Source: Geomonas oryzisoli
GTDB lineage: Bacteria > Desulfobacterota > Desulfuromonadia > Geobacterales > Geobacteraceae
Assembly (NCBI RefSeq): GCF_018986915.1
Contig: NZ_CP076723.1
Location: forward strand, 3,133,501 to 3,197,500
Length of the DNA: 64,000 nt
Direction of reading: 5' to 3'
Shown here: positions 48,904 through 59,500 of the stretch, piece by piece
Position numbering within the stretch: position 1 is the first letter of the stretch
Layout of the letters: each line of letters opens with the position of its first letter
The notes under the pieces: model-generated
Database searches by the model: none
The model's input: the letters and a program-made list of their open reading frames with translations, nothing else
Told to the model about the DNA's origin: nothing
Translations under genes and position numbers: made by a program

Positions 48904-50238
48904 TCATTCCTTCTCCTTGGGCATCTGCGGCTGCTCCGCCGCGGTCTCCATCCCTTGGGCCACCTCTTTCACGATCCCCATGCGGGCGTAGATGGGACGG
49001 ACCATCTGGCGGATCCGGGGGAGATTTCTCGCGAAGAAGAACGCGCCGGCAAGACAGCAGCAGGCCCCGATGATGAGGGTGACCCGAGGACCGACCACCT
49101 TGGTCATGGCACCGGCCCCCAGGCTGCCAAAGGGTGCCATCCCCATGAAGGCCACGGTGAAGAAGCTCATCACCCTCCCCCGCTTGTCTTCCTCCAGGAT
49201 GGTCTGCAGGATGGTGTTGCAGGAAGCGACCAGGGTCATGGCGCCGAAACCCGCCACTACCAGCGCGGCAAGGGAGAGCGCCATGCTGCTCGATATGGCG
49301 AAGACGGCCACCCCGACGGAAAAAAGACAGGTTGCCAGCACGATGAGTTTGCCCAGGCCGAGGACGCTGCTGCGCGAGGCGAGGTAGATGGTGCCGACCA
49401 GGGCGCCGCAGCCGGCGGCGGTCATGAGAAAGCCGAAGGTGTGGGCGCCGCCGTGCAGGATGTCCTTGGCGAAAACCGGGATCAGCACGGTGTACGGCAT
49501 GCCGGTGAGGCTCATCAGGGCGACCAGCAGCAGGATGCTCCGGATCGGCCCGAAGCCGAAGGCGTAAAGAAAGCCTTCCTTGAGCTCGTGGTAGATGCGG
49601 CGCCGGGGCCTGTCGTTGCCGGCACGCGGCTCGATGCGCATCGCCGCCAGGGCCAGGAGCACGGCAAGGTAGCTGGCGCTGTTCAGCAGGAAGCAGATCC
49701 CCTCCCCCACCGAGGCCACCAGCAGACCCGCAACGGTCGGTCCGATCAGGCGGGCGGCATTGACCATGGAGGAGTTGAGGGCGATGGCGTTGCCAAGGTC
49801 CTCGCGCTCGGTCACCATTTCGACCACGAAAGACTGGCGCACCGGAATGTCGAAGGCGTTCACCACGCCTAGCACCAGGCTCAGCACCACGATATGCCAG
49901 ACCTGGACCACCCCCAGCAGCACCGCCGCCGCCAGGAGCGCCGCCTGGACCATGGCCAGCGCCTGGGTCAGCATCAACAGGCGGCGCCGGTTGCAGCGGT
50001 CCGCGAAGACGCCGGCCACCGGCGCGAAGACGAAGGTGGGGACCTGGCTGGTGAAGCCCACCACCCCCAGCAGCATCGCGGAGTCGGTCAGCCGGTACAC
50101 GAGCCAGCTCATGGCGACCTGCTGCATCCAGGTGCCGACCAGCGAGACGCTCTGCCCCGCCACGAAGAGGCGGTAATTCCGGGAACGCAGCGCCCGCAGC
50201 AGCACCTTCACACGGGATATGCCGGCGAGGGGGCTCAT
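48904..50238 (-). CDS. Major facilitator superfamily exporter
   Basis: A 444-residue transporter with about twelve helices. FADRCNRRRLLMLTQ is the loop 2-3 motif and IPVRQSFVVEMVTERED is typical of the MFS_3/EntS-like group. These often export siderophores or drugs. It begins 6 bp after a secreted-protein gene and precedes lysE, so the three may form one transcript. Confidence 0.87.
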   Translation of the reverse strand: MSPLAGISRVKVLLRALRSRNYRLFVAGQSVSLVGTWMQQVAMSWLVYRLTDSAMLLGVVGFTSQVPTFVFAPVAGVFADRCNRRRLLMLTQALAMVQAALLAAAVLLGVVQVWHIVVLSLVLGVVNAFDIPVRQSFVVEMVTEREDLGNAIALNSSMVNAARLIGPTVAGLLVASVGEGICFLLNSASYLAVLLALAAMRIEPRAGNDRPRRRIYHELKEGFLYAFGFGPIRSILLLVALMSLTGMPYTVLIPVFAKDILHGGAHTFGFLMTAAGCGALVGTIYLASRSSVLGLGKLIVLATCLFSVGVAVFAISSSMALSLAALVVAGFGAMTLVASCNTILQTILEEDKRGRVMSFFTVAFMGMAPFGSLGAGAMTKVVGPRVTLIIGACCCLAGAFFFARNLPRIRQMVRPIYARMGIVKEVAQGMETAAEQPQMPKEKE

Positions 50239-50244
50239 GGCACC

Positions 50245-50787
50245 TTACAGGGGGGTACCTTCCTGCGGAGGCGCCTCTCCCGGCACTTCCCGGGCAGGCG
50301 TGTCCTCGTCGGAGCCGTCGTCCTCGAGGGTGCACACGATCGCCGCGACCGTTTCACCGAAGCTGCCGGGGACGATGTCGCTCCACTGCTCGTCGTTGCC
50401 GTAGGAGCTCACCGGACTCCCCTTGGCGTCGTAGTAGTGCACCGAAGAGACGTTCATGGTCGCCTCGTTGCAGTTGATATTCCACTTCTCCTTGCTGTAA
50501 TAGCTCCCCTTGAGCGCCCCCGTGAGCGCCTTGCGCCCTTCATCCGTGTACAAGAAGGCGACCCAGGCCGAACGGGTGTTGCTGTCGGCGTCGACGATCT
50601 GCGCGGACCCTTTGACGCCGTAGACGCACATGCTCTCGCTGCAATCCAGCTTCAAAAGCGAGGCATCCGCGTCCCACTTTTCCAACAGCGATTGCGAGCT
50701 CGGCGCATCCTTGGCCGTCTTTTTCTTCTCCCCGGCGAACGAGGTCGATGCAATGAAAACCAGCGCCAGGATCAATAACCTCTTCAT
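50245..50787 (-). CDS. Secreted protein resembling surface-adhesin E family
   Basis: A 180-residue protein with a signal peptide (about 1-18, cleaved after TSFA). The domain carries ISCN-like NINCNEATMNVSSVHYYD, SPVSSYG and a late cysteine (IVCTLED), a pattern like the surface-adhesin E domain, followed by an acidic Pro-rich tail. Function is unknown. AGGGGGC precedes the ATG. Confidence 0.6.
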   Translation of the reverse strand: MKRLLILALVFIASTSFAGEKKKTAKDAPSSQSLLEKWDADASLLKLDCSESMCVYGVKGSAQIVDADSNTRSAWVAFLYTDEGRKALTGALKGSYYSKEKWNINCNEATMNVSSVHYYDAKGSPVSSYGNDEQWSDIVPGSFGETVAAIVCTLEDDGSDEDTPAREVPGEAPPQEGTPL

Positions 50788-50820
50788 ACCGCCCCCTATA
50801 CTTCATTCCACCTTGCCATC

Positions 50821-50880
50821 GCAGTGGTGGAGGAAAAAGAAGTCATCGTAATCGCCTGCCGCTACCACTACTCAGGCTGA
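50821..50880 (+). pseudogene. Remnant of a YoeB/Txe-type toxin 3' end
   Basis: The open frame AVVEEKEVIVIACRYHYSG ends in a TGA at 50878. VIVIACRYHY closely matches the C-terminal strand and catalytic His-Tyr of YoeB/Txe toxins, and resembles the end of the intact toxin at 48262. No upstream toxin body or antitoxin is present, so it looks like a decayed fragment. Confidence 0.45.
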
Positions 50881-50915
50881 ATGACCTCGTTTGCTTCGAG
50901 TCAGACTGCTCCTTT

Positions 50916-51617
50916 TTACCACGTTCTCCCTTCCCTGCAATAGCGCACCACACTTTCGACATGGATCGCGGTGGTATTGAGAAAAGTCGTGTCGAAGTCG
51001 CCGTCTTTGAGTATCAGCGGCAGTTCGGTGCAGCCTAAGATGACCGCCTCCACCTTTTCCTGCCACACCAGGCGCTCGATGATGTCGATCAACCCCTTCC
51101 TAGTGTCTTGCTTGATGATGCCCAGTTCGATCTCGGTCATCAGCTTGTCGTGGATGTAGTGCTGATCATCGGCAGAGGGAACCACCACTGAGATGCCCGC
51201 GGCCGCGAAGGGAGGCGCGAAAAAGTTTTCTTCCATGGTGAACTTCGTCCCCAAAAGACCGACCTTCTTCACCCCGAGCTCCTGCGCCTTGTCGCAGGTG
51301 GCGGCGACGATGCTGATGAGCGGGATGGGAGACTTGGCCCGGACCTCGTCGAACACGACGTGCGGCGTGTTGGCGGTGATGATGGCGAAGTCGGCGCCCG
51401 CCTTGTGCAGCGCCCTCACCTTCTGCACCAGCAGGTACACCAAGTGGTTCCACTCGCGCTTCGCGGCGAGGTCCATCACCTCCTGCAGGCTCACGCTATA
51501 GATCACCATCTCCGGTGCGGCGAGGCTCCCCGGCTCCCGGAACGCCTCGATGATGCGCTGGTAATAGTCGACGGTGGACTCGGGCCCAAGGCCGCCGATC
51601 ATGCCGATCGTCTTCAT
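50916..51617 (-). CDS. Aspartate/glutamate racemase family protein
   Basis: The 233 residues show the family N-terminus TIGMIGGLGPESTVDYYQRI and the C-terminal catalytic segment VILGCTELPLIL. At the other catalytic position, usually Cys-Asn-Thr, this protein has ITANTPH, so the first cysteine is replaced by Ala. Full two-base racemization is therefore doubtful. ATG at 51617 has AGGAGG five bases upstream; a GTG one codon earlier is less likely. Confidence 0.82.
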   Translation of the reverse strand: MKTIGMIGGLGPESTVDYYQRIIEAFREPGSLAAPEMVIYSVSLQEVMDLAAKREWNHLVYLLVQKVRALHKAGADFAIITANTPHVVFDEVRAKSPIPLISIVAATCDKAQELGVKKVGLLGTKFTMEENFFAPPFAAAGISVVVPSADDQHYIHDKLMTEIELGIIKQDTRKGLIDIIERLVWQEKVEAVILGCTELPLILKDGDFDTTFLNTTAIHVESVVRYCREGRTW

Positions 51618-51656
51618 CACTTCCTCCTGTTAACCTCCGGATGCGGGATCGTTTCT

Positions 51657-53846
51657 TCAGGCCGGCGCAGCGCAGATCCTGCGCGCGAGGTCGGTCATCC
51701 TGCGCTGCGACTTGTTGGTGCGCACCGCCATGGCCAGCGCCTTGGGCTCGCCGATCACCACCACCAGCTTCTTGCCCCGGGTCACCGCGGTGTAGATCAG
51801 ATTGCGCTCCAGCATGGTGTAGTGCTGCATGGATAGCGGGATCACGACAGCCGTGTACTCGGAGCCCTGGCTTTTGTGGATGCTGGTGGCGTAGGCGAGG
51901 CTCACCTCGTCCAGTTCGCCGAACTGATATTCCACCAGCCGGTCGTCGAAATCGACGCTCAGCGTCCCCTCCTCCTGGCGCACCTCCATGATCCGGCCGA
52001 TGTCGCCGTTGAAGACTTCCTTCTCGTAGTTGTTCACCGTCTGGATCACCTTGTCGCCGGGCGCGAAGCCGGTGCCGAAGCGGCTCACCCTGGGTTCCGC
52101 CTTGCCGTTCAGCACCCCCTGCAGCTCCGCGTTTAGCGAGCCGGTGCCGAGTCCGCCGCGGTTCATGGGGGTGAGCACCTGGATGTCACGCACCGGGTCG
52201 AAGCCGAAACGTTTCGGGATGCGCTCGGTGATCACCTGCAGCAGCTTGCCGTGGATGTCCTCGGCGGTCGCGGCGGGGATGAAGTAGAAGTCCGCCAACT
52301 CCTTCCCCTCGTCCTGCAGGGGGAGCTCGCCGCGGTTGATGCGGTGCGCATTGACGATGATCCTGGAGCCCGCGGCCTGGCGGAAGATCTCGGTAAGCCA
52401 CACGGTGGCGACGGCGCCGGATTCGATGATGTCGGCGAGGACGCAGCCGGGGCCTACCGAGGGGAGCTGGTCCACGTCCCCCACGATGATGACACCGGCA
52501 TGGTCCGGGACGGCGGGAAGGAGCTTGTTCATCAGCACCACGTCGACCATGGAGGCCTCGTCCATCACCAGGAGGTCGGTGGCAAGCGAGTTATTGCCGT
52601 CGCGCTTGAAGCCGAAGCTCTGCGGGTCGAACTCGAGCAGGCGGTGGATGGTCTTGGCCTCGATACCGGTCGATTCGGTCAACCGCTTGGCCGCCCTTCC
52701 GGTCGGGGCGCACAGGGTCACCCTCAGGTGCCGGGAACGGATGATGGCCAGGATGCTGTTCACGAGCGTGGTCTTGCCGACACCGGGGCCGCCGGTGACG
52801 ACGACCACCTTGTTCTTCAGGGCGAGCCGGATGGCGTCGCGCTGAGACGCGGAAAGGGTGATGCCGTTGTGACTCTCCACCCAGGGGATGGCATCTTCGG
52901 CGACGATGCCGCTCCAGGGAGGCGCGCCGCTGGAGAGGCGCGCGAGGCTCGCGGCGACACCGACCTCGGCACGGTGCAGCGGGGTCAGGAACAGGCAGGG
53001 GCGCCCTGCGATGGGCTCGGCGACCAGGTTCTGCTCGGCGATCTCCGCGTCGATGGCGGCTTCGATGACGGCGATGGGGATATCGAGGAGAGAGGCGGCG
53101 CTCTGCGCGAGGTCGGCACGGGCGGCCGCGCAGTGCCCGCTTGCGGAGAGTTCCTGCAGCACGTGCCTGACACCGGCCTGCGCCCGGATCATCGAGTCGC
53201 GCGCGATGCCGAGGTTGGCGGCCAGGGCGTCGGCGGTCTTGAAACCGATCCCCTGGATGTCGAGGGCGAGCCGGTACGGGTTCTCGGTGACCTTGAAGAT
53301 CGCCTCGTTGCCATAGCACTTGTAGATGCGCACGGCGCGCGCGGTCCCCAGCCCGTTACTTTGCAGGAAGACCATGATCTCCCGGATCGCCTTCTGCTCC
53401 ACCCAGGCGCTCGCTACCGACTCCATACGCTTGCGGCCGATGCCCGGGAGTTCCAAAAGGCGCTCCGGGCGTTTCTCGATGACGTCGAAGACCTCCTCGC
53501 GAAAGGCCTGCACCAGCACCTTGGCGAAGTGGTGACCGATGCCGTGCACCATCCCGGAGCCCAGGTACTTCTCTATTCCTTCCAGCGTGGTCGGGGGCAC
53601 CACCTTCAGGTGCTCGGCCTTGAACTGCATGCCGTGGGTGCGGTCGTTGTGCCACGCTCCGGTGCACTCGAGGAACTCGCCCGGCGTCACCGTGGCGGCG
53701 CTTCCCGTCACCGTCACCAGTTCCCGGTGCCCGGCGACCTTCACCCGCAGCACGCAGAAACCCGTCTCCTCGCTGTGGAAGGTGACCCTTTCCAGGGAGC
53801 CGGCGATCCTTTCGACCGGGTGCTCTGAGGGTGGTCTTTCTTTCAT
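51657..53846 (-). CDS. recD2: RecD2-type ATP-dependent DNA helicase
   Basis: A 729-residue 5'-3' helicase of the RecD2 class. The N-terminal OB-like region (about 10-85) is followed by helix-hairpin-helix motifs ([11 protein letters not shown] near 130). The superfamily 1B core has Walker A GGPGVGKT at 352-359, VMDEASMVD and [14 protein letters not shown], and the C-terminus carries [15 protein letters not shown]. These enzymes act in repair without RecBC. GGAG precedes the ATG. Confidence 0.93.
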   Translation of the reverse strand: MKERPPSEHPVERIAGSLERVTFHSEETGFCVLRVKVAGHRELVTVTGSAATVTPGEFLECTGAWHNDRTHGMQFKAEHLKVVPPTTLEGIEKYLGSGMVHGIGHHFAKVLVQAFREEVFDVIEKRPERLLELPGIGRKRMESVASAWVEQKAIREIMVFLQSNGLGTARAVRIYKCYGNEAIFKVTENPYRLALDIQGIGFKTADALAANLGIARDSMIRAQAGVRHVLQELSASGHCAAARADLAQSAASLLDIPIAVIEAAIDAEIAEQNLVAEPIAGRPCLFLTPLHRAEVGVAASLARLSSGAPPWSGIVAEDAIPWVESHNGITLSASQRDAIRLALKNKVVVVTGGPGVGKTTLVNSILAIIRSRHLRVTLCAPTGRAAKRLTESTGIEAKTIHRLLEFDPQSFGFKRDGNNSLATDLLVMDEASMVDVVLMNKLLPAVPDHAGVIIVGDVDQLPSVGPGCVLADIIESGAVATVWLTEIFRQAAGSRIIVNAHRINRGELPLQDEGKELADFYFIPAATAEDIHGKLLQVITERIPKRFGFDPVRDIQVLTPMNRGGLGTGSLNAELQGVLNGKAEPRVSRFGTGFAPGDKVIQTVNNYEKEVFNGDIGRIMEVRQEEGTLSVDFDDRLVEYQFGELDEVSLAYATSIHKSQGSEYTAVVIPLSMQHYTMLERNLIYTAVTRGKKLVVVIGEPKALAMAVRTNKSQRRMTDLARRICAAPA

Positions 53847-53973
53847 CGGGGCTCCGCGTCAGGGTTGTGGAACTCGGGAACAGTAATGGAGCGTCGGAGC
53901 CACGTCGGGTCGCTAGTCCACCGCGGGCGGATTCGCTGAGCCGCGAACAGGTCGACAAGGCGAGCCCCGGATT

Positions 53974-54681
53974 TTATCGGGATTGTTGTCCGGAGGAGAA
54001 GGGGACCTCGAAGACGCGGCCGCCACGGGACAGCTTCACCTTCGTCTCCTTGATCTCGAGCACGCGGGCGCCGCCGACTTCGGCACCCTCACCGACCAGG
54101 ATCCCGTTCAGAACTGCGCGCCTCAGGCGTCGCTCGTCCTGGTAGGCGATACCGGAGATGGTGATGTCCTGGGTGCCGGCTGCGACGGCAGCAGGTTCCT
54201 GGGGTGCGTTCTGTGCCTCCGGCGACGCGGACTGAGCCGCGACTGCGCGGGATGCCTTGCGCGAGGCCGGCGCAACCGGCGGGGCAACTGCGACCGGAGC
54301 TTGAGCTGCAACGACCGGTGCCGCCATAGGCGCAGCAGCCGGAACGGGTGTTGGAACGGGTGTCGGAGCCGGCTCCGCGACGGCAGCCGCTGGGGGCGCC
54401 ACGGCGGTCGTGGGAGCGGTCGGCACCTGGGTTGCGGGGGCGGCGGCAACGGGAACTTCCGCGGCCGGTTGCGGTGCATGCCCCTTCAAAAGGAAACCAG
54501 CGCCGACGCCGGCCATGAGCAGCACGACGCCCGCGATAACCGCCACCGGATAGCGGCGCGGCTCCCTGGGCTGGGCCGCCAGGCGGTAGCGCAGCACCTC
54601 GGGGCGCAGGTCCTGGCCGGTGCCGCGCCTGCTCCTGCGTTCCTGTTCCATCTTTCTCAAGGCATCGAGTATCAAGCTCAT
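53974..54681 (-). CDS. Type II secretion-like protein GspB
   Basis: A 235-residue protein starting MSLILDALRKMEQERRSRR, the GspB N-terminus. A membrane helix (about 47-67) and a long Pro/Ala/Val-rich periplasmic linker (about 70-165) follow. The C-terminal GspB domain has ISGIAYQDERRLRRAVLNG. GspB works with GspA in secretin assembly. Its ATG follows the gspA-like stop after one base. No other T2SS gene is in the window. Confidence 0.82.
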   Translation of the reverse strand: MSLILDALRKMEQERRSRRGTGQDLRPEVLRYRLAAQPREPRRYPVAVIAGVVLLMAGVGAGFLLKGHAPQPAAEVPVAAAPATQVPTAPTTAVAPPAAAVAEPAPTPVPTPVPAAAPMAAPVVAAQAPVAVAPPVAPASRKASRAVAAQSASPEAQNAPQEPAAVAAGTQDITISGIAYQDERRLRRAVLNGILVGEGAEVGGARVLEIKETKVKLSRGGRVFEVPFSSGQQSR

Positions 54682-54682
54682 G

Positions 54683-56338
54683 TCACATCCGTCCCGTCTG
54701 TTTGCTGTCGGCACCAACGCGTATCAGCCCCGGCGGGAAGAACCCGCCGGCGCGGCGGTACAGGAGCATGAGGGTCTGCGCCCCCACCTTCCCGTCCGCC
54801 GTCAGCTGCTCCCGGCGCTGGAACTCGGCAAGCGCCCCTTTGGTCGCGTCATTGAAATTGCCGTCCACAGCCCCCGGATAGCAGTCGACCTGTTTCAAGA
54901 GCCCCTGGAGGGCCTTGATCCCGGCAGCCCTGTCCGCGCCTTTGCCCCGTGAGGTGATGCCGTGGAAATCCTTCCAAAGGACGGTGGTCCCGCCGGTCCA
55001 AATCTGCGCCAGTTCGGCGTGGGTAAGTTTCGACCGCCCCGCCACCTGCGGAACGACCTCCATGCCTCCCCTATCCACCGCGACGATGGCGATCAACCGT
55101 TCGCCTCCCCCCGGCAGCGCGACGTGGAGCAGCAGCGGCGCATCCAGCCGCGTCATCAATTCGAAGGTTCCGGACAACTTCGAGGCGACGAGCCCGCGCT
55201 GCCGCGCCAACGTGCGCAGGTTGGCAGGTTGCCCCGGAACCGGCTCGACCCGTGGCGCCTGCCAGGCGTCCAATATCGCGTTGACGGCAGCGTAGAGGTT
55301 TTCCTGCTCGGGTTGCGCCGCTATCGCCTGGCGTGCGGCCTCAGCCGACAACGCGGGCACCTTGTCGCTTGCCTTGGTCGTCGTGGCCTCCTTCTTCTCA
55401 GTGGACTCCTTCTTCTCCTCCGGAACCAGATGGAAGGAGACCGCGGCGAACCCGGCGATGATGATGACACAGACGACCAGCGCAGCCGACAGCGCTCTCA
55501 CCTGCGACGCCCGCCGCCGGCGGGGCGACTCCTTGCGCAGATCGGCCAAGGCGAGCGACGCCATGTCCGGGGTGATCTCCTTGCAGTCGCGGGTGTAGGC
55601 GAGCAGCAGCGCACGGTCGCACACGCCGTTGATCAGGCGCGGCAGGCCTCCGGAAAACTTGAAGATCCGCTTGAAAGCGCCGGGGGAGAAAGTGAGCGGT
55701 TCCCTCCCGTCGGCGGCGAACCGGATCCGGTGCCGGATGTAGGCGCAGGTGTCCTCGAAGCACATGGGCTTCAGGTGGTAGCGCACCGTGATGCGCTGAT
55801 CGAGTTGCCGCAACTCGTCCCGGGCGAGCAGCGTGTTCAGCTCAGGCTGCCCGACCAGCACGATCTGGATCAGCTTGTCGCTCTCGGTTTCAAGATTCGA
55901 GATGAGCCGCACGTGTTCCAGCACCTCGACCGAGAGGTTCTGGGCCTCGTCTATGACCAGCACCACCGTGTGCCCCGCACGGTTTTCATCGAGCAGGAAA
56001 GCGTTGAGGGCCGCGTGCAGGTCGCGGATCTCGCTCCCCTCGGTAGGAAGCCCGAACTCGGCGTTGACCTCCTTCATGAACCCAAGGGGAGAGAGGATCG
56101 GGTTGAAGATCAGCGCGGTGCGGTGGGTTTCCGGGTCGAGCTGGTTCAAGAGCGTGCGCACAATGGTGGTCTTGCCGGTGCCCACCTCGCCGGAGAGTTC
56201 GATGAACCCGGCGCGGTTTTCTATTGCGAAGAGCAGGTGCGCGAAAGCCTCCTGGTGTGGAGCGCTCAGGAACAGGAAAGACGGGTTAGGTGTAAGTGCG
56301 AAAGGTGCTTCCTTGAAGCCGAAAGATTCCCAGTACAT
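54683..56338 (-). CDS. GspA/ExeA-like ATPase with peptidoglycan-binding domain
   Basis: The 551-residue protein starts MYWESFGFKEAPFALTPNPS, the hallmark of ExeA-type ATPases. Walker A GEVGTGKTT is at 50-58 and VVLVIDEAQNLS is the Walker B. A membrane helix (about 283-304) leads to a periplasmic part with a C39-peptidase-like region (about 380-475). A C-terminal peptidoglycan-binding domain (about 485-545) completes it. Such proteins open the wall for secretin insertion. GGGGAA precedes the ATG at 56338. Confidence 0.87.
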   Translation of the reverse strand: MYWESFGFKEAPFALTPNPSFLFLSAPHQEAFAHLLFAIENRAGFIELSGEVGTGKTTIVRTLLNQLDPETHRTALIFNPILSPLGFMKEVNAEFGLPTEGSEIRDLHAALNAFLLDENRAGHTVVLVIDEAQNLSVEVLEHVRLISNLETESDKLIQIVLVGQPELNTLLARDELRQLDQRITVRYHLKPMCFEDTCAYIRHRIRFAADGREPLTFSPGAFKRIFKFSGGLPRLINGVCDRALLLAYTRDCKEITPDMASLALADLRKESPRRRRASQVRALSAALVVCVIIIAGFAAVSFHLVPEEKKESTEKKEATTTKASDKVPALSAEAARQAIAAQPEQENLYAAVNAILDAWQAPRVEPVPGQPANLRTLARQRGLVASKLSGTFELMTRLDAPLLLHVALPGGGERLIAIVAVDRGGMEVVPQVAGRSKLTHAELAQIWTGGTTVLWKDFHGITSRGKGADRAAGIKALQGLLKQVDCYPGAVDGNFNDATKGALAEFQRREQLTADGKVGAQTLMLLYRRAGGFFPPGLIRVGADSKQTGRM

Positions 56339-56463
56339 GTTTCCCCGATGTGCCAGTATGGGCGGGAGAAGGTTGGGTGAAGTGGAGGTTATAGCTATAG
56401 TTTTTTGCGGCGGGAGTGTCAAGCGAATCCTGCGGACGGTGCTGTGTGGTTGCGGACGGAACG

Positions 56464-56501
56464 AAAAAAAACCCGCTGTGGAAGAGACTTCCGCAGCGGG
56501 T
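56464..56501 (-). terminator. Rho-independent terminator of the giant adhesin gene
   Basis: 14-bp arms (56471-56484 with 56488-56501, one mismatch), 3-nt loop, then a T run on the minus strand (56464-56470). Confidence 0.9.
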
Positions 56502-56523
56502 CGTTGTCCTCTGCAAGGCAGAA

Positions 56524-59500
56524 TCAATGGGTCGTCTTGATGTGATCCAGAAGCGTGTCGATCGTCCCATGATCGTTAGAAGCGATATTGTCAAAGGTCA
56601 CGGAGCCGACTGGATGGTTAGTGTTGTCAAGGATGGTTAACTTGAGGTGCCCTGTTCCATCATCACCCTGTTGCGGCGGATTGATTGCATTGGCGACCAA
56701 GCTACTAATATCGAGCGTGTCATGGTTAACATCGAAATCAGTAACGTGGTCATTCCCCTTCGTTGCCATGATGGTGTCATGACCACCACTGGTCGAGAAG
56801 ATGTCGTCTCCTGAGGTGCCGATCATGGCGTCGCTGCCGTCGGTGCCGGCAATAACGGTCCCAGTGGTATGAACACCGAGCAGCGTCACATTCAGATCGT
56901 GCGATCCGGTCACGTCGCCGTCGCCGTCGGTTGCCGAGAGATGGAAGTTCAAAGTCTCGTCGTTGGGGATCAGCCGTTCGGTGAAGGAAAAGCTGTCCAG
57001 CTTGCCGCTACCGGCGGTGACCGTGAAGGTAATGGAAGTGAAGTCGTGCAGCGGATCAAAATGCATTTCGCCGTTGCTGCCAAGCGTTGTGGAGCCGGTA
57101 TCATGCCCGGTAGTGCCGTCAGGATTGAGGTAATCCGTGACGTAGGACATGGTCAGGGAACCAGCGGCCTGAACCTTGCTGTAGAGCGAGATGGTGTCGA
57201 CGGCAATGCCGTGTGCGAAAGTGACGTTGAACTGCTCGCCCACATCGACGTTGCCGTTGCCGACGCCAAAGCCCACCGAGGTCGGCTTCAGTTGCTCCGC
57301 GTTGCCGATGGACCCGTTATGGTTGGTGTCGACGGCGTTGAAGGTCGCATCGTTGAGGACGAAGCTGTTGGTGGCCGCACCGCCGTTCACATTGAGCAGG
57401 CTGATGTTGCCTGAAGCAAAGGTCGCGCGGGCGTTGACCATGTCGAAGGCATAGGTGCCATTGGTATTGATGGTCAGGTCGAAGAAGTGAGTATCGGCCG
57501 TATGGTTCGTGCTCGAGTATGCCTCCGCGGTAACCGAGCCGTCTGCATGAGTGGTGTACACGTAGTCCAGTTTGCCGTTCAGGGAATCGCCGACGACGTT
57601 GATGGAGCCGTGGGAATCTGCGCCGAAGTTGATATCGTGGTTGCCGTAGAGTACGCCGGCAGTGGAGCTGTTCTCGTTGCCGACGATGGCGTGGTCGATC
57701 ATGGTGAAGACCGGATGATCGTCCACGATGGTGATGCCGAGGTTAGCGTTGGCAACGGTACCGTTGGCATCGGTGACGCTGACCAACACCTGTTCCAGGT
57801 AGCTCTCTACGCTGGCCGACGAGTTCAGCACGTTGTCATTGAGCGTGAAGCTGTACTGGAGGGTGCCGCCGGTAGCGGTATCGGTGTAACCGGTGACTTC
57901 CATATTGCCGTAAGTTACGCCGTCGATGAAGATCGGGCTAGAGGAGCCGAGGTTGTGCAGATCGGCGATGGAGATGTCCGTGTTGCCGATGTGGACGCTG
58001 CTGACGCCGTCGACTGCGGTGATCGACAGCGACCCGGTCTGGGTCAGGGCAGCGGCCGAAGGGGCCGAGCCGTCCGACAGGTTGGCCTCGTTGACGGAGA
58101 CGCCGACCGGTGTGAGTGTGATGCCGTCGTCAACCGGAGTGACCTTGATGTCCAGGGTGCTGGTCGAACCGGTATTTACGGTGTAGGTGACCTGCGGAAC
58201 GTCACCGTTCCAGTCGGCCACCGGCGTGAAGGTGTATTCGCCAGTCTGACCAATGGTAAGGCTACCCTTGCCGGCGATGTTGGCGGTTTCGCCGTAGGTG
58301 TAAACATGGCTGTCACCGGCAACCTGGAAGCTGGCGACGGTAAGGGTGTTGTCGACATCCGAGTCGTTGGTAAGGACGTTGCCTGTGGCCGGGTGGTCCT
58401 CAGCTACCGTATTGGTGTCGGGGGTCATCACGCTGGCGTCGTCAACCGGAGTGACCTTGATGTCCAGGGTGCTGGTCGAACCGGTATTTACGGTGTAGGT
58501 GACCTGCGGAACGTCACCGTTCCAGTCGGCCACCGGCGTGAAGGTGTATTCGCCAGTCTGACCAATGGTAAGGCTACCCTTGCCGGCGATGTTGGCGGTT
58601 TCGCCGTAGGTGTAAACATGGCTGTCACCGGCAACCTGGAAGCTGGCGACGGTAAGGGTGTTGTCGACATCCGAGTCGTTGGTAAGGACGTTGCCTGTGG
58701 CCGGGTGGTCCTCAGCTACCGTATTGGTGTCGGGGGTCATCACGCTGGCGTCGTCAACCGGAGTGACCTTGATGTCCAGGGTGCTGGTCGAACCGGTATT
58801 TACGGTGTAGGTGACCTGCGGAACGTCACCGTTCCAGTCGGCCACCGGCGTGAAGGTGTATTCGCCAGTCTGACCAATGGTAAGGCTACCCTTGCCGGCG
58901 ATGTTGGCGGTTTCGCCGTAGGTGTAAACATGGCTGTCACCGGCAACCTGGAAGCTGGCGACGGTAAGGGTGTTGTCGACATCCGAGTCGTTGGTAAGGA
59001 CGTTGCCTGTGGCCGGGTGGTCCTCAGCTACCGTATTGGTGTCGGGGGTCATCACGCTGGCGTCGTCAACCGGAGTGACCTTGATGTCCAGGGTGCTGGT
59101 CGAACCGGTATTTACGGTGTAGGTGACCTGCGGAACGTCACCGTTCCAGTCGGCCACCGGCGTGAAGGTGTATTCGCCAGTCTGACCAATGGTAAGGCTA
59201 CCCTTGCCGGCGATGTTGGCGGTTTCGCCGTAGGTGTAAACATGGCTGTCACCGGCAACCTGGAAGCTGGCGACGGTAAGGGTGTTGTCGACATCCGAGT
59301 CGTTGGTAAGGACGTTGCCTGTGGCCGGGTGGTCCTCAGCTACCGTATTGGTGTCGGGGGTCATCACGCTGGCGTCGTCAACCGGAGTGACCTTGATGTC
59401 CAGGGTGCTGGTCGAACCGGTATTTACGGTGTAGGTGACCTGCGGAACGTCACCGTTCCAGTCGGCCACCGGCGTGAAGGTGTATTCGCCAGTCTGACCA

